A stretch of 64,000 nucleotides of DNA from Shinella kummerowiae (lineage in GTDB: Bacteria > Pseudomonadota > Alphaproteobacteria > Rhizobiales > Rhizobiaceae): positions 62,001 through 126,000 of the forward strand of contig NZ_WUMK01000010.1 of assembly GCF_009827055.1 (NCBI RefSeq). Reading direction: 5' to 3'. Both the position numbers and the translations under genes were made by a program. Shown here in pieces: positions 54,271 to 62,176 of this stretch (the stretch's first letter is position 1; every line of letters begins with the position of its first letter). The notes beneath the pieces are model-generated. The model did not search any database, was not told where the DNA came from, and saw nothing but the letters and a program-made list of their open reading frames with translations.

Positions 54271-55392
54271 TTACTGAAGCGTGATGATGAGGTCGCCGAT
54301 CCGCCCGCGCGCGGCCGCCGTCTTCGCCGGGTCGATCGTCCAGGCTTTCAATTCGCCCAGTTTCACGGAATCGGGATGGTGGGCAATGGAGGTGCGCGTG
54401 GCATAGTCGCCCGGCACGTTGAACGGTTCGAAACCCGCTCCACCGGTCGGTGTGTCATCACCGAACATGAAGTCGATCAACAGGCGGGCGGCAGCAGGAT
54501 GGGGCGCCTTGTCGGCGATCGTCAGGACCGCCGGAAACAGGATGCCGTTCGCCGGCTCGACATTGTTGGCGACCTGTAACGCCCAGCCTTCCTTTTCATT
54601 GTCGCGGCGATCCGAATAGGTGCCGAAACCGACCGGCGGGTTTTTGGCATTCGCGTCGCCGACCGACTTGTTGAGCACATCGCTGTTGGGCACCAGGATC
54701 AGATCGTTTTCGAACAGCGCCTTGATGAATTGCTCACCCGCACCTTCAAGGCCTTCTTCAATCTCGATGTCCTTGCCGTAGTGCGCCTTGTAGGCAGCGG
54801 CCATCTCGTCCGGATGCAGGGCGATCTCCGTCAGAAGATCAAGCAGTTCACCACGCTGGCTCGGATCGACCATCAGCACCCGACCTTGCCATTCAGGCTC
54901 AGTCAGCTGCCAGAGGTTGCTCACCGGCGAGCCGTCTGGAAAGGCTTTTTCATTATACATCAATACCTTAGTCGAGAGGCGCTGCGTCAGGAGCGGCGCC
55001 TTGTAGCGGTCCTCCAGCTCGCTCTCCACACGCGGCGGCACGTAGTTCACGATGCGCTTGCCCTCCAGAAGCTTCGTGAAGACGACGGGTGTATCGGCGA
55101 TATACAGCACGTCGACGGCATGGACCCCGGCCTGCTGTTCGGCTTCGATACGTGCGATCTGCTTGGTCGAGCTCATATCGAGACCGATCAGGTCGACGCC
55201 CGGATAGGCGGCCTCGAAGGCCGCTTCCACCTTGGCGATGCGGCTCGACAGCGAAAAGACGGTGACGCTGCCCTCCTTCTGGGCAAGCGGCAGCAATTGC
55301 TGCGGCGTCAGGCCGTCAAGATCATCCGCGAGAGCCAACCCCGGCAGAACGAAACAGGCCGCGATGGCGGATGCGTATAAGCGTTTCATCAT
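54271..55392 (-). CDS. Fe3+-type ABC transporter substrate-binding protein
   Basis: A 373-residue SBP family 1 protein (Fe3+/AfuA-like) with signal peptide LYASAIAACFVLPGLALA. The mature N-terminus reads LLPLAQKEGSVTVFSLSSR. The paired iron-ligand tyrosines of FbpA are not evident, so iron is not assured. AfuA-like relatives were found to bind hexose phosphates, and the operon has an RpiR regulator and a phosphatase, which point the same way. The start has GGAGGAAACC upstream. Confidence 0.88.
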   Translation of the reverse strand: MMKRLYASAIAACFVLPGLALADDLDGLTPQQLLPLAQKEGSVTVFSLSSRIAKVEAAFEAAYPGVDLIGLDMSSTKQIARIEAEQQAGVHAVDVLYIADTPVVFTKLLEGKRIVNYVPPRVESELEDRYKAPLLTQRLSTKVLMYNEKAFPDGSPVSNLWQLTEPEWQGRVLMVDPSQRGELLDLLTEIALHPDEMAAAYKAHYGKDIEIEEGLEGAGEQFIKALFENDLILVPNSDVLNKSVGDANAKNPPVGFGTYSDRRDNEKEGWALQVANNVEPANGILFPAVLTIADKAPHPAAARLLIDFMFGDDTPTGGAGFEPFNVPGDYATRTSIAHHPDSVKLGELKAWTIDPAKTAAARGRIGDLIITLQ

Positions 55393-55415
55393 GGTTTCCT
55401 CCTCCATTTTATCAA

Positions 55416-56252
55416 TCAGTCGAAGTCGTTGAATAGCTCCGACAGTTTTTCCAATCGTCCGATGACCTCCCGCTCATGCCGTCCGGCGATCGTCAGCACG
55501 ATGCCGTTGACGATCGCGAAGGGGATCGTCGGCGTCTGGAATTCGCTTCCCGAGCGCCCACGCGGCGCCGCCAGCATGAGATCGGCGGACGGCTCCATGA
55601 GTGGCCCGACAAGGTCCGAAATCAGGATGGTCCGTGCACCGACAAGTGCGGCGTGGCGCATAAGCGGCGCGTAACTTTGCGGCTGCTTGCGAAAGGCAAG
55701 CGCAACAACGATGTCATTCGCCTCCATGGCGGCCAGGCGCTCGGCTATGTCGCGGCCGCGCCCGGTCAGCGCGATCGTCGTCATGCCGAACCTATCCAAC
55801 CGGCGCTGCAGGAAACCGGCAACGGATTGCGCATGCCCCTGACCGAACACGAAGACGCGACGTGCCTCGAAGACCATATCGGCCGCGCGGTCCACATCCG
55901 CCTGCGGCACCGACCGGGCGAGCGTCTCAAGCGCCGTGATCTCGGCGGCGATAAGGTCGGTCAGATAATCGCCATGTTCGACCTTGGCGACCGACCGGCG
56001 CATGCGGTTGGCAGCATCCTGATCCAGCAGCACCTCACGCTGAAGTTCGGAGCGCAGATCAGGAAACCCTTTGTAGCCAAGCTTCTGCGCCAGCCGTGTC
56101 GCCGTTGCCTCGTGCACGCTGGCGCGTTGGGAAAGCTGCGGCCCGGACAGGAACGCCGCCTCCGCACGGTTCTCCAGCATGGCCGCGATCAACTTCTGAT
56201 CCGCTACCGTTAGCTTCTTGGACTTGGCCTTTATGCGATCCAGAATGGTCAT
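55416..56252 (-). CDS. RpiR family transcriptional regulator
   Basis: A 278-residue regulator with an N-terminal HTH_6 domain (about 1-75; LSQRASVHEATATRLAQKLG) and a C-terminal SIS domain (about 120-260; VFVFGQGHAQSVAGF, VVALAFRKQP) that binds phosphosugars. It is the first gene of the operon regulator-SBP-permease-ATPase-phosphatase (23-bp gap to the SBP). Two palindromes at its promoter make autoregulation likely. Confidence 0.92.
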   Translation of the reverse strand: MTILDRIKAKSKKLTVADQKLIAAMLENRAEAAFLSGPQLSQRASVHEATATRLAQKLGYKGFPDLRSELQREVLLDQDAANRMRRSVAKVEHGDYLTDLIAAEITALETLARSVPQADVDRAADMVFEARRVFVFGQGHAQSVAGFLQRRLDRFGMTTIALTGRGRDIAERLAAMEANDIVVALAFRKQPQSYAPLMRHAALVGARTILISDLVGPLMEPSADLMLAAPRGRSGSEFQTPTIPFAIVNGIVLTIAGRHEREVIGRLEKLSELFNDFD

Positions 56253-56291
56253 GGGCGCTCGATACGATTGTTTGCAGCCCCAATCGTTATC

Positions 56292-56335
56292 GCAAGTAAA
56301 CTTGCAGTCAATACGCGCTTAGCAAGATTCCTTGC
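56292..56335 (-). promoter_or_regulatory. RpiR-type operators and promoter of the transporter operon
   Basis: GCAAGTAAACTTGC (56292-56305) and GCAAGATTCCTTGC (56322-56335), 30 bp apart, share 5-bp arms GCAAG/CTTGC. A leftward -35 TTGACT (56311-56306) lies directly beside the first site, which therefore covers the -35/-10 spacer; an imperfect -10 (AACGAT) follows after 17 bp. Confidence 0.75.
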
Positions 56336-56665
56336 AAGGCGCTGCAAGGGTGAGCAGCCGTGCTATCGTCTAAGAGAGCCCGTGCACCGCGTATAAAGCT
56401 TTCCGATATCCGGCGGATCAGACAGCGTCTCAATGCCGGCCAGAAAAGGCCCGCTGACCGCGATAGGCGGCAGGACACGCGCCGATAGTGTCACCGGTTT
56501 GCCTGCCAACGCCTCCAAATAGCCGGCCCATCGAATTCCGCCCGCTGTTGGCCGCAGGCGTTGTCTCGAGATGCCGACAGCCCGGAACCCACGACCGTGT
56601 CGATTTCGCGCTGTGCGGACTCTCACTCGACCAACAAACACGCCTACAAAGGTATATTTTCTGAT
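56336..56665. other. Intergenic region between RpiR operon and recombinase
   Basis: About 330 bp with no supported gene. It has short leftward frames without ribosome sites. The last 40 bp before the recombinase start are AT-rich and may hold its promoter or a recombination site. The region could be debris marking the edge of the plasmid-maintenance segment. Confidence 0.4.
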
Positions 56666-57622
56666 ATGCTCTTATTTGTACAATTTTCGGAAAGCACAAA
56701 AGCCTTGGCAAAAGCTGCAAACCTCGGCGCCTCCCCACCACCACAAAGGCTGATCGGATACGCGCGTGTTTCGCCGGACGATCAGTTCAACGACACACAA
56801 GTCGACGCGTTGCGGGCGGCAGGCTGCGAGCGTATCCATCACGAACAGGGGTCCGGCGCATCCAGTGCGAGACCAATGCTGGCTAGGCTTCTCGCCGATC
56901 TCGCTGCCGGCGACGTTCTTGTAGTCGTAAGCCTGGACCGGCTGGCACGATCGGTCAGCCATCTGCTTGATGTCATCGAAAACTTGCAAAAGCGCGGCGT
57001 GCATTTCCGCTCCTTGCATGACCCGATCGATACCTCCACACCACAAGGGATATTCGCCCTGCTGGTGCTTGGCTCAGTCGTCCAACTCGAGCGCGCGGTG
57101 CTCGTGGAGCGAACCAAGTCCGGCATGAAGGCGGCCAAGGCGCGTGGCAAGATTGCGGGCAATCCCGGCCTTCGGGAACGGCGGCCGGAAGCAATCCGCG
57201 CTCTCTCCCTGGCCCGCGAGCGCGCCTACCTCGAGGATCTCATCGCGTCGGCACCGGCATGGCTGCCGATGGTGCGCCAGTTGCGGCCGCAGCACAGCTG
57301 GGAGAATGTCGTGCTGATCCTCAATCGTCAGGGACAGGACTGGACCGTCGAGCGCTTACGTCGCGCCGTCCACCGAATGGCACGGGAGAAACTTGTCGAA
57401 CCGGAACTGATTGCCCGGTCACCACGACGACCTCCTGAGCATCATCTGGCGCAGGTCGTTGCCAGGATCGCCATTGCGGACCCGGATCTGTCGCTGCGCG
57501 GGATTGCTGCCCGGCTGGACCAAATGAGTGAAAGGCCACCGCGAGGGGGCCGGAAATGGCAGCCATCATCGGTCAGGGCATTGTTGGACGATGCGCGCCG
57601 TCTTGGCTTCATGCGTTCTTGA
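56666..57622 (+). CDS. Serine recombinase (resolvase/invertase family)
   Basis: A 318-residue serine recombinase. The catalytic serine is Ser36 in YARVSPDDQ, with SLDRLARSVSHLLD and the family segment ERTKSGMKAAKARGK after the catalytic domain (about 30-170). Unlike small resolvases (about 185) it carries about 130 extra C-terminal residues with a second HTH-like repeat (NVVLILNRQGQDWTVERLRR and a related copy). The ATG at 56666 is used; an upstream ATG at 56561 is less likely. Next to repC it may resolve plasmid multimers. Confidence 0.88.
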   Translation: MLLFVQFSESTKALAKAANLGASPPPQRLIGYARVSPDDQFNDTQVDALRAAGCERIHHEQGSGASSARPMLARLLADLAAGDVLVVVSLDRLARSVSHLLDVIENLQKRGVHFRSLHDPIDTSTPQGIFALLVLGSVVQLERAVLVERTKSGMKAAKARGKIAGNPGLRERRPEAIRALSLARERAYLEDLIASAPAWLPMVRQLRPQHSWENVVLILNRQGQDWTVERLRRAVHRMAREKLVEPELIARSPRRPPEHHLAQVVARIAIADPDLSLRGIAARLDQMSERPPRGGRKWQPSSVRALLDDARRLGFMRS

Positions 57623-57922
57623 GGGGGCAGCGGATGAGCCAATACAGGAAACGAGGCGAACTTCGGCTACCGACCTGCCATTGGTGCAACCATTCAGGCG
57701 AACTGAGCCAAGAGCCCCGCACTGAACACGGTCTGGCGAGACCAATTCCACCAAGGACGACGATTCACGGTCAGCATATTTCCCTGTGCTCGCCATCTTA
57801 GTTGCCACCCCACGGGACGTCGGCGTAATCAGCCCACTTGGCCCTCCAAGCGCGTGGAGAGTATTCATCCAATCCAACCTTCTGGCCTTTACCTGTCTCC
57901 ACAGCAGCTTAACGCTGCAACC

Positions 57923-57944
57923 GCAATTGGATAGGCCCAATTGC
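57923..57944. repeat. Inverted repeat downstream of repC
   Basis: Perfect 8-bp arms GCAATTGG / CCAATTGC with a 6-bp spacer. No U tract on either side. Confidence 0.55.
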
Positions 57945-58000
57945 CCTCAGTCCAGGTGCTATATCGCGCCAACCAACTGAAAGTATTGGTGAAAACAGGT

Positions 58001-58019
58001 ATTTGTACGGCTGACAAAT
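58001..58019. other. Candidate parS (RepB-binding) site 1
   Basis: ATTTGTACGGCTGACAAAT has perfect 6-bp arms ATTTGT/ACAAAT. Its core TGTACGGCTGACAA recurs at 60621-60634 between repA and repB. Known repABC parS sites follow GTT-N4-GC-N4-AAC; here the N4-GC-N4 core and flanking A-rich half are kept but the outer bases differ. Confidence 0.5.
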
Positions 58020-58209
58020 CTCGGTCGCCGTTGGAAATGGGTTTTCATGGCGTCCTGCTACCGGATAGCCTTCACGTCATTATCGGCGACCGGATCCAGT
58101 GAATTGGATTCAGGCCTCTTTCCGGCGGCGGGTAGACGTTATGTCTGCATCAAACTGCAAGGCCACTGCTCACGGCAATGCCGTTAGGCAAGCGCGCCAC
58201 AACGATTTC

Positions 58210-59424
58210 TCAGCCTGTTTGTCGCGTGCCATCACTTTGCAAGCGCAAGAGAGCCATCAACATCGGCCCGAGGGAAAACTCTCCGCGTCGCGCTTTCTCG
58301 GTCAAATCACGCAGGTAAGCGCCGGCTGAATTGATATGCTCCGCTCGCTCAAGGATGCACGCCACCAGAACCGCAGCATTCTCTGGTCCCACGGTCTCGC
58401 AGGCGTGCTGGTAGACGGAGGGACTTATTCCCAGTGCCGAACGGGCGACAACGGCGGCCGTCATCAGATCACGCCATCCGGCAACCGCGCCGGTTTGCGC
58501 ATACATGGCGATCTCCGGGCAAGCACGCAGTACCATTCCTAACGGGAAGGTTGGAGCCTGGATCGTACGGCGTTCGATATTTGCGCCCGACGAGCCACCC
58601 AGCTCTTTTCCAGAGCCCGGTTCAGATTCAATGATAGATTCAGTATTTGAATTCTGTTTGTGCTGACGGATATCGTTGTCATTGGTGACGGATTTTTCCG
58701 GAATAATTTGGTTTTCCAGCATGTTGATGACCTCGCTGCGAAGGAGGAGGAGATCATCAAGGCACTCTGTGAGAGTTTGCAGGGTTCTTGCCGATCGCAA
58801 CTCGCTTACCGCGGCGAGATAATAGGTCTCGACCATCTCCCAGTCGCCAGGGACACCTTCCTCGATCGCGGCCGTCATCAGCTTTCGGATGTCTCGCCGG
58901 GTGATCGTGATGCGTTCCTTGACGAGCTTCAGGCGCCTGTTTTCCTCGGCGATCTGCTGCGCGAGCAACGCCAATTCTCCGGAGCGGGCGAGGAGCGGGG
59001 CCAAGCTGAACCCATAAGCGGCCTCGATCGATCCGTCTCGGGCTTTCCGTGCGTAGCGCTTGCCGTTCGGGCTGTCGTTGCGGTGGATAAGACCTGCCTG
59101 CGTGAGCAGTGCGAGGTTTTCGCGCAGGGTCGTTCCCGCAATGCCGTTCGCCCGCGCCGTGAGCTGTGCATTGGATGGAAACACAATGAGATTGGCTTTA
59201 TCCCGGAGATCGGTTTCGGGATAAAAGGACAGCAGTGCATGGAGCACGGCAAGGGCGCGGTCTCTAAGGCCGAGCAAGGAACGGGCTTCGCACGCGTCGC
59301 GATAGACCTTCCACTTGTCGACGGATTTCCCGCGGGTGACATCGGCGGTCTTGAACTGGTTTTTCACCAGCGCAAGCGTCATTGACCGCCGCCCAAAGGG
59401 CGTCGTTACGCTTCCACTTTGCAT
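58210..59424 (-). CDS. repC: RepC replication initiator
   Basis: A 404-residue RepC, the initiator of repABC replicons. The N-terminus MQSGSVTTPFGRRSMTLALV is the standard one; the ATG at 59424 has AAGGTG upstream. The N-terminal half is the DNA-binding winged-helix domain (LTARANGIAGTTLRENLALL), then an AT-rich linker region coding for NDNDIRQHKQNSNTESI, then the C-terminal domain (LGISPSVYQHACETVGPENA). RepC normally acts on the oriV inside its own gene. It is the last gene of repA-repB-repC and is controlled by the antisense RNA upstream. Confidence 0.96.
   Translation of the reverse strand: MQSGSVTTPFGRRSMTLALVKNQFKTADVTRGKSVDKWKVYRDACEARSLLGLRDRALAVLHALLSFYPETDLRDKANLIVFPSNAQLTARANGIAGTTLRENLALLTQAGLIHRNDSPNGKRYARKARDGSIEAAYGFSLAPLLARSGELALLAQQIAEENRRLKLVKERITITRRDIRKLMTAAIEEGVPGDWEMVETYYLAAVSELRSARTLQTLTECLDDLLLLRSEVINMLENQIIPEKSVTNDNDIRQHKQNSNTESIIESEPGSGKELGGSSGANIERRTIQAPTFPLGMVLRACPEIAMYAQTGAVAGWRDLMTAAVVARSALGISPSVYQHACETVGPENAAVLVACILERAEHINSAGAYLRDLTEKARRGEFSLGPMLMALLRLQSDGTRQTG
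58619..58720. other. Probable oriV within repC
   Basis: About 100 bp of clearly AT-rich DNA inside the otherwise GC-rich repC, in the linker-coding part. In characterised repABC plasmids the origin is an AT-rich stretch inside repC, so this is the best candidate. Inference from position and base composition. Confidence 0.45.
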
Positions 59425-59517
59425 GTCTTTCACCTTTCAAAAGGCAAAAGAAATCCGCTCACCAAAATTGGCGTCAAAGTCTCTTGACTAGGATTCGTGG
59501 AAATGCGATTCTCTGAG

Positions 59518-59567
59518 TGTCTAGTTCGGAGAGAGGCTTCCACGGGTAACCGTTTGGGGGCCTTTTT
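59518..59567 (+). ncRNA. Antisense counter-transcribed RNA (ctRNA, incA-type) between repB and repC
   Basis: Antisense to the rep genes in the 153-bp repB-repC gap. Promoter: TTGACT (59484-59489), 17-bp spacer, GATTCT (59507-59512). The predicted transcript ends in a hairpin (GGCTTCC-ACGG / CCGT-GGGGGCC, around 59535-59562) followed by TTTTTCTTTT. repABC plasmids use such an RNA to limit RepC translation and set copy number and incompatibility. Confidence 0.8.
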
Positions 59568-59577
59568 CTTTTGCGAT

Positions 59578-60564
59578 CTACCTTTCTTCAGCTTTTGTTG
59601 ACGTCAGGAACTCTGCGTGCAGGCGCTCAAGGTTGTCCGCGATGAAGCGGCCAAAGCGGCCGGCATCGTGGGACTTGAGCGCAATCGAATAACTTTTGCC
59701 GGCGCCCTGGAATTCCGCGCGCACGCTTGCGTCCCCGGCCTGCCACTCTCCACCGGCTTTTTGCCGCTTGGGCAGACGACCAGCCTTCTTGATGCCATTG
59801 GCTACGAATTCAAACCGCGCGTCGGATTGCAGCGGTGCGAACGTGTTGCTTGTGACAAGCTCCTCGGCCAAGGCCGCAGCCGATGGCTTTTCGATCTGCT
59901 GGGCGAGGTCAATCCACCGGTCCCGGCCAATCCCCTTCGCTGCCCCAATCGCCTCCACGATGGTCTTGGGAACCCGGCTGCTTACCGACAGCATGCGCGT
60001 CAGCATCGGTGCGTCCACGGACAGGGCTGCCTGGATCGTCGGCCTATCGTGTCCGAGGGACAGGAGTTTGTGCGCGAAGATCGCGCGTTCGATAAAGGAC
60101 AGGTTTTCGCGAGCGGAGTTTTCCTGCCCCTGGGCGATGACGTGATCGCCGTCCGACACCTCCCGGACGATGGCACGGACCGGCCGTCCCAAGGCTTTTG
60201 CTGCGCGAACGCGACGATGGCCAAAGACGATTTGGTACTGGCCGTCGGTCGTCGGGTGAGGGCGCACCAGGATCGGTGTATCCTGGCCGCGCTCCTTGAT
60301 TGCTTCCAGCAACTCGGCAAAAGCTGCATCATCGTCTCCAAGGCGATCGGAGACAAACGAGTTTTCGACCAAAGCGGTGTCCAGCTCAACGATCGCGTCC
60401 GCCGACTGGTTCTGGTCGGCAAGTGCTGCTTTTTCGGCAAGCTCGTGCAAGGAATTGATCATCGAGCGCGAGGCACCACGCGTTGCGTAGCCCGGCGCGG
60501 CGCGGCGTTCGGTGCCGGAGCCCTGTGGGGCCGTGATGTTTGCAAAGACGTCCTTACGAGCCAT
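59578..60564 (-). CDS. repB: RepB plasmid-partitioning protein (ParB family)
   Basis: A 328-residue ParB/Spo0J-like protein that binds parS. The N-terminal ParB/Srx domain (about 60-170) holds ILVRPHPTTDG, VFGHRRVRAAKALG and the CTP-site-type QGQENSARENLSFIERA; an HTH follows (about 175-215, TIQAALSVDAPMLTRMLSVS), and the C-terminal part is basic. It lies 74 bp downstream of repA, with a candidate parS in the gap. Confidence 0.95.
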   Translation of the reverse strand: MARKDVFANITAPQGSGTERRAAPGYATRGASRSMINSLHELAEKAALADQNQSADAIVELDTALVENSFVSDRLGDDDAAFAELLEAIKERGQDTPILVRPHPTTDGQYQIVFGHRRVRAAKALGRPVRAIVREVSDGDHVIAQGQENSARENLSFIERAIFAHKLLSLGHDRPTIQAALSVDAPMLTRMLSVSSRVPKTIVEAIGAAKGIGRDRWIDLAQQIEKPSAAALAEELVTSNTFAPLQSDARFEFVANGIKKAGRLPKRQKAGGEWQAGDASVRAEFQGAGKSYSIALKSHDAGRFGRFIADNLERLHAEFLTSTKAEER

Positions 60565-60620
60565 CTCAAAGTTCCTTGAGCGCGTTCAACGCGCGCGTAT
60601 CGTTGTAGAAAATCGGGGTC

Positions 60621-60634
60621 TGTACGGCTGACAA
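60621..60634. other. Candidate parS (RepB-binding) site 2
   Basis: TGTACGGCTGACAA, identical over 14 bp to the core of the site at 58004-58017. It sits in the repA-repB gap, a known location of parS in several repABC plasmids, within wider AATCGG/CCGATT arms. Confidence 0.5.
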
Positions 60635-60638
60635 CCGA

Positions 60639-61826
60639 TTACGCACTGCGCCGCCCCCAAACCCTGTTCAACAGTTCGGTGACCTCTGCATTGACGGCGT
60701 CCATCGATTCCCGCGCGCGATCGTAGGTCGCTGCTGTAAACTGAGCCCTCTCGACTTCATAGAGGCTTTGCTTCGTCAGGCCGGCATCCGAAACCGCGGT
60801 CGATTTCACCATGTGATGCTTCATCATCTGCTGGGCAAACATGGATTGCATGAACCCGACCATCTGCTGCTGTGGGATGTCGATGGGCTCATAACGCGTG
60901 ATCAAGTATCGGAACCAGTCGAGCGAAACATTTACCCCGACGTCCTCGACGCTCTTCAAGATGTCGCCGAGCATCAGGAGGAATTGCGACATCGACATGA
61001 TGTCCAGCATCTGCGGATGAACCGTGATGAGGACCGAGGTCGCGGCCGTCAGGGCCGTCAGTGTGAGGTAGCCAAGCTGGGGAGGGCAATCCACAACGAC
61101 GACGTCATACTGCTCATCAACCTCGCCCAGGGCATCGCCGATGCGCGTGTAAAACAGCTTGCCGGCGTTCGAATCCTTGCGCTGCATGGCGATCGGCGTG
61201 TCGTATTCGTATTCCTGCAGCTCAAGATTTGCCGGCACCACGTCCAGATTGGGGAAATTGGTGGGCTGTATGATGTCGACAATCGACTTGCGCTGATCGT
61301 CGTAGCGAAGGGCCTCGTAGAAGGATGCGTTCTGGTCGAGCTCCGGCTGTATGCCGTACAGCGCCGTCAACGATGCCTGCGGGTCGAGATCGACCGCCAA
61401 TACGCGATAGCCTCTGAGAGCAAGATATTGGGCCAGATGGGCCGCGGTGGTCGTTTTGCCGGAACCGCCCTTGAAGTTCACCACCGCGAGAACCTGAAGC
61501 TTTTCAGTGCCCTTGCGATGGGGCGCGCGGTCGAGCAGCGTCCGCAACTCGTTCATCTGATGTGCGGTATAGTACCGGCGGCCAGTCGACGTGGTGCTGG
61601 GCTCGACGCCCTTGCCCTGCAGGTGCAGTTTTTTGAGATAGCTTTGCGATACGCCGACAAATTCGGCGACCTCAGCAAGCGAGAACTGGCGAAGGGTTTT
61701 TTGCGCGTTCGGCGGGAATTTCTCCTGCCGCAACATGTCGAGCTTCGAGGAGATGTCGCTACCCTGCTCGAGAATCGTATCCGCGAAACTCGTCACTTTT
61801 TCCGAAGTGGCCATTTTCACGTTCAT
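60639..61826 (-). CDS. repA: RepA plasmid-partitioning ATPase (ParA family)
   Basis: A 395-residue ParA-type ATPase. The N-terminal part has a MerR-like HTH (FSLAEVAEFVGVSQSYLKKL; about 45-105) used for repression of the operon. The deviant Walker A is VNFKGGSGKTT and Walker A' is VDLDPQASLTALYG. It works with RepB for segregation and represses repABC through the upstream operator. The ATG at 61826 has no clear ribosome site. Confidence 0.96.
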   Translation of the reverse strand: MNVKMATSEKVTSFADTILEQGSDISSKLDMLRQEKFPPNAQKTLRQFSLAEVAEFVGVSQSYLKKLHLQGKGVEPSTTSTGRRYYTAHQMNELRTLLDRAPHRKGTEKLQVLAVVNFKGGSGKTTTAAHLAQYLALRGYRVLAVDLDPQASLTALYGIQPELDQNASFYEALRYDDQRKSIVDIIQPTNFPNLDVVPANLELQEYEYDTPIAMQRKDSNAGKLFYTRIGDALGEVDEQYDVVVVDCPPQLGYLTLTALTAATSVLITVHPQMLDIMSMSQFLLMLGDILKSVEDVGVNVSLDWFRYLITRYEPIDIPQQQMVGFMQSMFAQQMMKHHMVKSTAVSDAGLTKQSLYEVERAQFTAATYDRARESMDAVNAEVTELLNRVWGRRSA

Positions 61827-61845
61827 TTAGGGATCTGCCTCTAAT

Positions 61846-61880
61846 CACGATATTATCGCTGTTTCGTACGAAATATCGTG
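61846..61880 (-). promoter_or_regulatory. Probable RepA operator upstream of repA
   Basis: Perfect 9-bp arms CACGATATT (61846-61854) and AATATCGTG (61872-61880), with a 12-bp palindrome TTTCGTACGAAA (61862-61873) overlapping the right arm. It is 20-54 bp upstream of the repA start, the expected place for autoregulation. Confidence 0.7.
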
Positions 61881-62106
61881 ACAGTTACCCGATTCCCCGA
61901 TTCTGGCAAGGAAAATAGGGTTGCCAGGACCTTAACACCATCTGCCCGCTATCGCAGCCAAGGCTTTGTGCAGCAGCATTGCCGGCCGGCGCGGTTTCGA
62001 AAACGCGCAGCCCCTGTCTTCTCGGAAGGTCATTCCGAGCGCATAATCTTCACCCTGCCTGGCCTAATCTTGCGGCGCCAGCTCTCTGCCGAAATTTCAA
62101 CGCCGT

Positions 62107-62159
62107 GTTCAAACGCGCATGTGACCTTTGGAAATAGGTAGACCGTTGCGCGTTCGAAC
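62107..62159. repeat. Long imperfect inverted repeat near the repABC boundary
   Basis: 13-bp arms GTTCAAACGCGCA (62107-62119) and TGCGCGTTCGAAC (62147-62159) pair at 12 of 13 positions, with a 27-bp spacer. It lies 18 bp beyond the ThDP stop codon. Confidence 0.55.
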
Positions 62160-62176
62160 CTCTCGACCACCCGCCA

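Larger units (their letters stand above)
57623..58209. other. Intergenic region downstream of repC
   Basis: 587 bp without a convincing gene. It contains an 8-bp inverted repeat (57923-57944), a parS-like site (58001-58019) and a short hairpin (GCAGC-TTAAC-GCTGC, near 57903-57917). Downstream of repC is a usual place for centromere sites in repABC plasmids. Confidence 0.5.
61827..62176. other. Intergenic region between repA and the ThDP enzyme gene
   Basis: 350 bp holding the RepA operator near repA and a long inverted repeat near the other end. The 3' end of the ThDP gene borders it. No supported gene or tRNA was seen. Confidence 0.5.

Noticed and set aside
56363-56641. 92-codon minus-strand frame between the RpiR gene and recombinase
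   Set aside because: No ribosome site, no recognisable domain, and it crosses the recombinase upstream region.
57634-57801. Possible 55-residue protein with CHWCNHSGEL just after the recombinase
   Set aside because: One CxxC pair and a weak ribosome site are not enough; the rest looks non-coding.
62140-62172. tRNA 3'-end-like string (GTTCGAAC ... CCGCCA) as a possible attachment site
   Set aside because: The T-arm does not pair and no acceptor or anticodon arm can be built; the sequence is better explained as an inverted repeat.
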